Shown here: in pieces, positions 6,131-9,443 of the stretch
How the letters are laid out: each line of letters opens with the position of its first letter
Position numbering within the stretch: the stretch's first letter is position 1
Source of the DNA: Micrococcaceae bacterium UBA4005
Lineage (GTDB): Bacteria; Actinomycetota; Actinomycetes; Actinomycetales; Micrococcaceae
DNA length: 9,443 bases
Direction of reading: 5' to 3'
Assembly (NCBI GenBank): GCA_002384315.1
Contig: DGBL01000104.1
Coordinates: 1 to 9,443, forward strand
Made by a program: the position numbers and the translations under genes
The notes under the pieces: model-generated
What the model saw: only the letters and a program-made list of their open reading frames with translations
Told to the model about the DNA's origin: nothing
The model's database searches: none

Positions 6131-7668
6131 GTTTCACGGTCCGTGAGTTCACCCACGAGGACATACCGCTGATCGCTGAACTGGAGAGCCAGCTTTTCCC
6201 CAGCGACGCCTGGCCGCTGGCCATGTTCTATGCCGAATACTTCCAGCCTGACACCCGCCGCTATCTCGCGGCGCTCGCCGGAGGCCAGATTGTTGGATAT
6301 TGCGGACTGATGTGCCTTGGGCAGACCGCTGACATCCAGACCATTGCCGTAGTTCCGGCGTGGGAGGGCCGGGGAATCGGCCGTGAGCTGATGCGGCTGA
6401 TGCTCCAGGATGCCCGCAGCCGCGGGGCCCGCGAAGTGCTCCTGGAAGTTCGGGCGGACAACCCCCGGGCGCAGGAACTCTATGAACGCGCCGGGTTCAG
6501 CCGGATCCATGTGCGGAAAAAATACTACCGGGACGGCGTGGACGCCTGGGTGATGCGCCTGGAATTCCCTCCCGTAGTGAACGCTTCAGGCTCCGATGAG
6601 CACGGCCCGCTGGTGCTCGGCATCGAATCCTCCTGCGATGAAACCGGCGTAGGAATTGTCGCCGGAACACGGCTACTGGCCAACGCGGTCTCCTCCTCCA
6701 TGGACGAGCATGTGCGCTTCGGCGGGGTTATCCCGGAGATCGCTTCCCGGGCGCACCTGGACGCCCTGGTTCCAACCCTCCGGCAGGCCCTCGCGGAGGC
6801 GAAGGTGACCCTCGATGAGATCGATGCCATCGCCGTCACCGCTGGTCCCGGGCTTTCTGGGGCGCTGATGGTTGGAGTCAGTGCAGCCAAGGCGCTGGCC
6901 CTGGCCACCGGCAAGCCGCTCTACGCCGTGAACCATCTTGTGGCTCATGTGGGCGTGGGTATGCTCGGCGGGACGTTCAGCTCGGGACTGCCCGGCAACC
7001 TGGGGGCGCTGCTCGTCTCGGGCGGCCACACGGAGATCCTGCGGGTCGGGAATATCGTCTCCGATGTCGAACTCCTCGGTGCCACCATTGACGACGCTGC
7101 GGGTGAGGCGTACGACAAGGTCGCCCGGCTGCTCGGCCTGGGTTATCCCGGAGGCCCAGCCATTGACCGGGTCGCCGCGCAGGGCGACCCGCGCGCCATC
7201 CGGTTCCCCCGCGGCCTTACCCAGCCGAAATACATGGGCACCGCCGAGACGCCTGGGCCGCACCGCTACGACTGGTCCTTCAGCGGGTTGAAGACGGCGG
7301 TGGCCCGCAGCGTGGAGCAATTCGCAGCACGGGGCGAGCAGCTGCCGGTCGCGGATATCGCAGCCTCCTTTCAGGAGGCCGTGGTGGATGTGATCACCGC
7401 GAAAGCTGTGCTGGCTTGCACTGAACACGGGATCACCGAGCTGCTTCTCGGTGGCGGGGTGGCCGCGAATTCCCGCCTCCGCGCGCTCACCGCAGAGCGC
7501 TGTGCGGTGGCCGGAATCGGGCTCACCGTGCCGCAGGCTTCGCTGTGCACCGATAACGGAGCGATGGTCGCAGCGCTCGGGGCGCGGATCGTCATGGCCG
7601 GAGGGGCCCCCAGCGATCTGGGGTTCGGCACCGATTCCTCCCTGCCGGTGCGCATGGTGAGTCTATAG
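6127..7668 (+). CDS. tsaD: Fused RimI N-acetyltransferase / TsaD tRNA threonylcarbamoyltransferase
   Basis: One open frame of 513 codons carries two complete domains. Residues 1-147 are a GNAT acetyltransferase of the RimI type: acetyl-CoA motif [18 protein letters not shown] at 71-88, with Glu107 and Tyr119 at the same 12-residue spacing as the catalytic pair E103/Y115 of E. coli RimI, and [13 protein letters not shown] at 112-124. RimI acetylates the N-terminus of ribosomal protein S18. A linker of about 13 residues (148-160) follows. Residues 161-513 are a full Tsa[16 protein letters not shown] at 164-178, metal ligands His270 and His274 in [15 protein letters not shown] at 297-305, [20 protein letters not shown] at 318-337, [12 protein letters not shown] at 381-392, [12 protein letters not shown] at 441-452 and TDNGAMVA at 475-482. 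TsaD transfers threonylcarbamoyl to tRNA A37. No stop or frameshift separates the domains. An internal GTG at 6577 could start a separate TsaD but has no ribosome site. Confidence 0.95.
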   Translation: MSFTVREFTHEDIPLIAELESQLFPSDAWPLAMFYAEYFQPDTRRYLAALAGGQIVGYCGLMCLGQTADIQTIAVVPAWEGRGIGRELMRLMLQDARSRGAREVLLEVRADNPRAQELYERAGFSRIHVRKKYYRDGVDAWVMRLEFPPVVNASGSDEHGPLVLGIESSCDETGVGIVAGTRLLANAVSSSMDEHVRFGGVIPEIASRAHLDALVPTLRQALAEAKVTLDEIDAIAVTAGPGLSGALMVGVSAAKALALATGKPLYAVNHLVAHVGVGMLGGTFSSGLPGNLGALLVSGGHTEILRVGNIVSDVELLGATIDDAAGEAYDKVARLLGLGYPGGPAIDRVAAQGDPRAIRFPRGLTQPKYMGTAETPGPHRYDWSFSGLKTAVARSVEQFAARGEQLPVADIAASFQEAVVDVITAKAVLACTEHGITELLLGGGVAANSRLRALTAERCAVAGIGLTVPQASLCTDNGAMVAALGARIVMAGGAPSDLGFGTDSSLPVRMVSL

Positions 7669-7679
7669 GGTGTGTCCGG

Positions 7680-9365
7680 CTAAAGACCGAGAGCGTCCAG
7701 GACCGGCAGGCGGGCGCGGACCAGTTCCCGCGCCTGCTTGGCGGTCGGAGCGGCCAGTGCCACTTCCGCCAGTTCCTGGGCCTGTGCCAGCGTCACGCTT
7801 TTGAGGACCGCGCCCACCCCGGCCAGGGCGCGTGCGGTCATCGACAAGGTGGAGACACCGAGTCCGAGAAGGACCACGGCCAGCGCAGGGTCCGCTGCGG
7901 CCTCCCCGCATACACCGACCGGCTTGCCGTCGCCTGCGGCGCGCGCGCCTTCCACGCTCAGCTGCACCAGGCGCAGCAGCGCGGGCTGCCACGAATCGTT
8001 CAGTGCAGCCAGCGCACCCAGCTGTCGGTCCGCGGCCATCGTGTATTGCGTGAGATCGTTCGTACCGAGGCTGCCGAAGGAGACTTCGCGGAGGATCGCT
8101 TCGGAACTCAGCGCCGCTGAGGGAACTTCCATCATCACTCCCGAGGTAGCCAGCCCCGCCTCCGCGCACTGTCCAGCGAACGCCGCAGCCTCCTGCGCGG
8201 TGGAGATCATCGGCGCCATGACCCACACCTCGGCGGTGGAGTCTCCGGCGGCTTCCGCAATGGCCTGCAACTGGCGCTTGAGCACTCCCGGACTCGTCGC
8301 GTCCGTCCGATACCCGCGCACGCCCAGGGCAGGGTTGGGTTCGGTTGAATCGGTGAGGAACGGCAGCGGTTTATCCGCGCCTGCGTCGAGCGTGCGTACG
8401 ATCACTTTCTTCCCCGGAAAGGCAGCAAAAACGCTGCGGTAGGCGAGGACCTGTTCCTCCACTGAAGGTTCGGAATCGCGCCCCAGGAAACAGAATTCCG
8501 TGCGCAGCAGCCCGACCCCCTGGGCTCCCGCGGCCGCCGCGGCGGCAGCGTCCTTCGCCCCGCCGACGTTGGCGAGCAACGGCACCTGGTGGCCATCCGC
8601 CGTCGTTCCTGTGCCGTCGAAGGCTTCCGATCCGGCGGCCGCTGTCGCGAACGCTTCGGCGGCGTCCTGCTCCGCGCGACCCGGGTCGGTGCGGATGGTC
8701 CCGGCAGTGCCGTCCACATAGACGACGACGCCGTCCTGGAGCGCCTGGACTCCGCGGGCGGCGACGACGGCGGGAAGGCCCAACGACCGGGCAATGATGG
8801 CCGTGTGCGACTGCGGCCCGCCTCCCGACGTGATCAGAGCCCGGACCAGGGACGTGTCCAGAATGGCCGCATCAGCCGGGGCGAGGTCTTCGGCGACCAG
8901 GACGAAGGGCTCATCGGAGACAGGGATCCCCGGGGCGGGCAATCCGCGCAATTCGGCGAGGATGCGGGAGCGGACATCCAGGACGTCGGTGGTGCGTTCA
9001 GCCATATAGCCGCCCAGATTGCGGAGCATCTGCGCGACGGCGGCGCCGGCCTCCCAGATCGCCCGTTCCGGGCCGGTCCCGGCGTTGACGAGCTTGATCG
9101 CGGACTTCAGCAGCAGCGGATCAGCGGCCATCATAGAGGTTGCCTGCAGAACGGCTTTCGCGTCTCCCGACGCCGTATCCGCGCGCCGGCGCAGCTCGTC
9201 CTGTACGGCGCGGGCTGCGGCTTGAAGGGTTTCTGCCGCGTCCGCTGCGGCTACTCCCCGCGGTAGCTGCTGCCCCGCGGCCGGTTCGCCGGCGGGCGCC
9301 GCCATGGATTTGACCGGACCGATGACTCGGCCCGGGCTGACCCCGACTCCTGTGAACTCCTGCAT
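7680..9365 (-). CDS. ptsI: PTS Enzyme I (phosphoenolpyruvate-protein phosphotransferase)
   Basis: This 561-residue cytoplasmic protein takes phosphate from PEP and passes it to HPr to power sugar uptake. The phospho-histidine is His187 in TSGGGPQSHTAIIARS (179-194). The PEP-binding barrel follows, with GVGLLRTEF at 283-291, VRTLDAGADKPLP at 323-335, NPALGVRGYR at 344-353, MMEVPSA at 411-417, GTNDLTQYTMAADR at 434-447, and the active-site Cys486 in VGVCGEAA (483-490). All key positions correspond to those of E. coli Enzyme I (575 residues), so it should be active. An Ala-run at 273-279 is composition-driven. The start ATG 9365 is supported by GAGGGA 6 bases upstream. It is convergent with tsaD with an 11-base gap. 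No ptsH or Enzyme II gene is in the window; they may lie beyond the right edge or elsewhere. Confidence 0.97.
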   Translation of the reverse strand: MQEFTGVGVSPGRVIGPVKSMAAPAGEPAAGQQLPRGVAAADAAETLQAAARAVQDELRRRADTASGDAKAVLQATSMMAADPLLLKSAIKLVNAGTGPERAIWEAGAAVAQMLRNLGGYMAERTTDVLDVRSRILAELRGLPAPGIPVSDEPFVLVAEDLAPADAAILDTSLVRALITSGGGPQSHTAIIARSLGLPAVVAARGVQALQDGVVVYVDGTAGTIRTDPGRAEQDAAEAFATAAAGSEAFDGTGTTADGHQVPLLANVGGAKDAAAAAAAGAQGVGLLRTEFCFLGRDSEPSVEEQVLAYRSVFAAFPGKKVIVRTLDAGADKPLPFLTDSTEPNPALGVRGYRTDATSPGVLKRQLQAIAEAAGDSTAEVWVMAPMISTAQEAAAFAGQCAEAGLATSGVMMEVPSAALSSEAILREVSFGSLGTNDLTQYTMAADRQLGALAALNDSWQPALLRLVQLSVEGARAAGDGKPVGVCGEAAADPALAVVLLGLGVSTLSMTARALAGVGAVLKSVTLAQAQELAEVALAAPTAKQARELVRARLPVLDALGL

Positions 9366-9371
9366 GCCAAA

Positions 9372-9377
9372 TCCCTC
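9372..9377 (-). promoter_or_regulatory. Ribosome binding site of ptsI
   Basis: GAGGGA on the minus strand lies 6 bases before the ATG at 9365 and supports that start. Confidence 0.6.
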
Positions 9378-9422
9378 ATTTCCACGCCAGGTGTGTGGGA
9401 ATCCCGTGGAGGTTCACTGTAC

Positions 9423-9441
9423 CGGCGAAATTTATTCGCCG
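9423..9441. repeat. Inverted repeat upstream of ptsI, possible operator
   Basis: CGGCGAA at 9423-9429 and TTCGCCG at 9435-9441 form a perfect 7-bp inverted repeat around ATTTA. The AT-rich centre stands out in a GC-rich region. It lies 58 bases before the ptsI start, just upstream of a TACAGT (-10-like) hexamer on the minus strand at 9421-9416. It could be a repressor site for ptsI or the terminator of a gene past the window edge. A T-run typical of a terminator is absent. Confidence 0.4.
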
Positions 9442-9443
9442 CC

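Noticed and set aside
6931..6950. TsaD metal motif reads NHLVAH rather than the NHLEGH-like form of E. coli
   Set aside because: Both histidine ligands are kept, and from memory actinobacterial TsaD often varies at the residues between them, so no loss of function is implied.
8527..8546. 14-base GC palindrome and Ala-run in ptsI
   Set aside because: It is explained by a run of alanine codons in a GC-rich genome.
1..9443. Possible mobile element, defence island or CRISPR
   Set aside because: No transposase, integrase, direct-repeat array, tRNA or composition break was seen; the genes are mostly core functions.

Overview
The window is about 65% G+C and carries eight protein-coding genes with almost no spare DNA. 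The gene order alr-tsaE-tsaB-rimI/tsaD, the lack of Shine-Dalgarno sequences at several plus-strand starts, and the codon use all point to an actinobacterium. Micrococcales/Micrococcaceae is my best guess from protein character, not from any search. No rRNA, tRNA, insertion sequence, CRISPR array or integration site is visible, and no gene-free gap is longer than about 90 bases.

Layout: (1) Positions 1-1101, minus strand, hold the N-terminal 367 residues of a Tat-exported multicopper oxidase cut by the left window edge. (2) Positions 1191-2555, minus strand, hold a family GH4 6-phospho-glycosidase. (3) Positions 2605-3690, plus strand, hold a PfkB-family sugar kinase, divergent from the GH4 gene across only 49 bases. 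An 8-base inverted repeat there overlaps both start codons. Together they look like a small sugar-phosphate catabolic locus. (4) Positions 3721-7668, plus strand, hold alanine racemase (alr), tsaE, tsaB and a single reading frame that joins rimI to tsaD. These genes overlap or lie within 9 bases of each other. (5) Positions 7680-9365, minus strand, hold PTS Enzyme I (ptsI), convergent with tsaD with 11 bases between the stop codons.

How the genes work together: TsaE, TsaB and TsaD are three of the factors that place N6-threonylcarbamoyl on adenosine 37 of ANN-decoding tRNAs. RimI is the ribosomal protein S18 N-acetyltransferase that commonly sits among them. Here RimI and TsaD are one 513-residue polypeptide. 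Alr supplies D-alanine for peptidoglycan. PtsI starts the phosphate relay that makes phospho-sugars, the kind of substrate GH4 enzymes hydrolyse, but no HPr or Enzyme II gene lies in the window.

Most of the content is ordinary housekeeping. The items most worth checking are the RimI-TsaD fusion with a relic GTGA at its junction, an 11-bp-stem hairpin inside a variable segment of tsaE, the symmetric site across the GH4/kinase start codons, and a pattern of apparently leaderless plus-strand starts. I do not see a clear new defence or mobile system.
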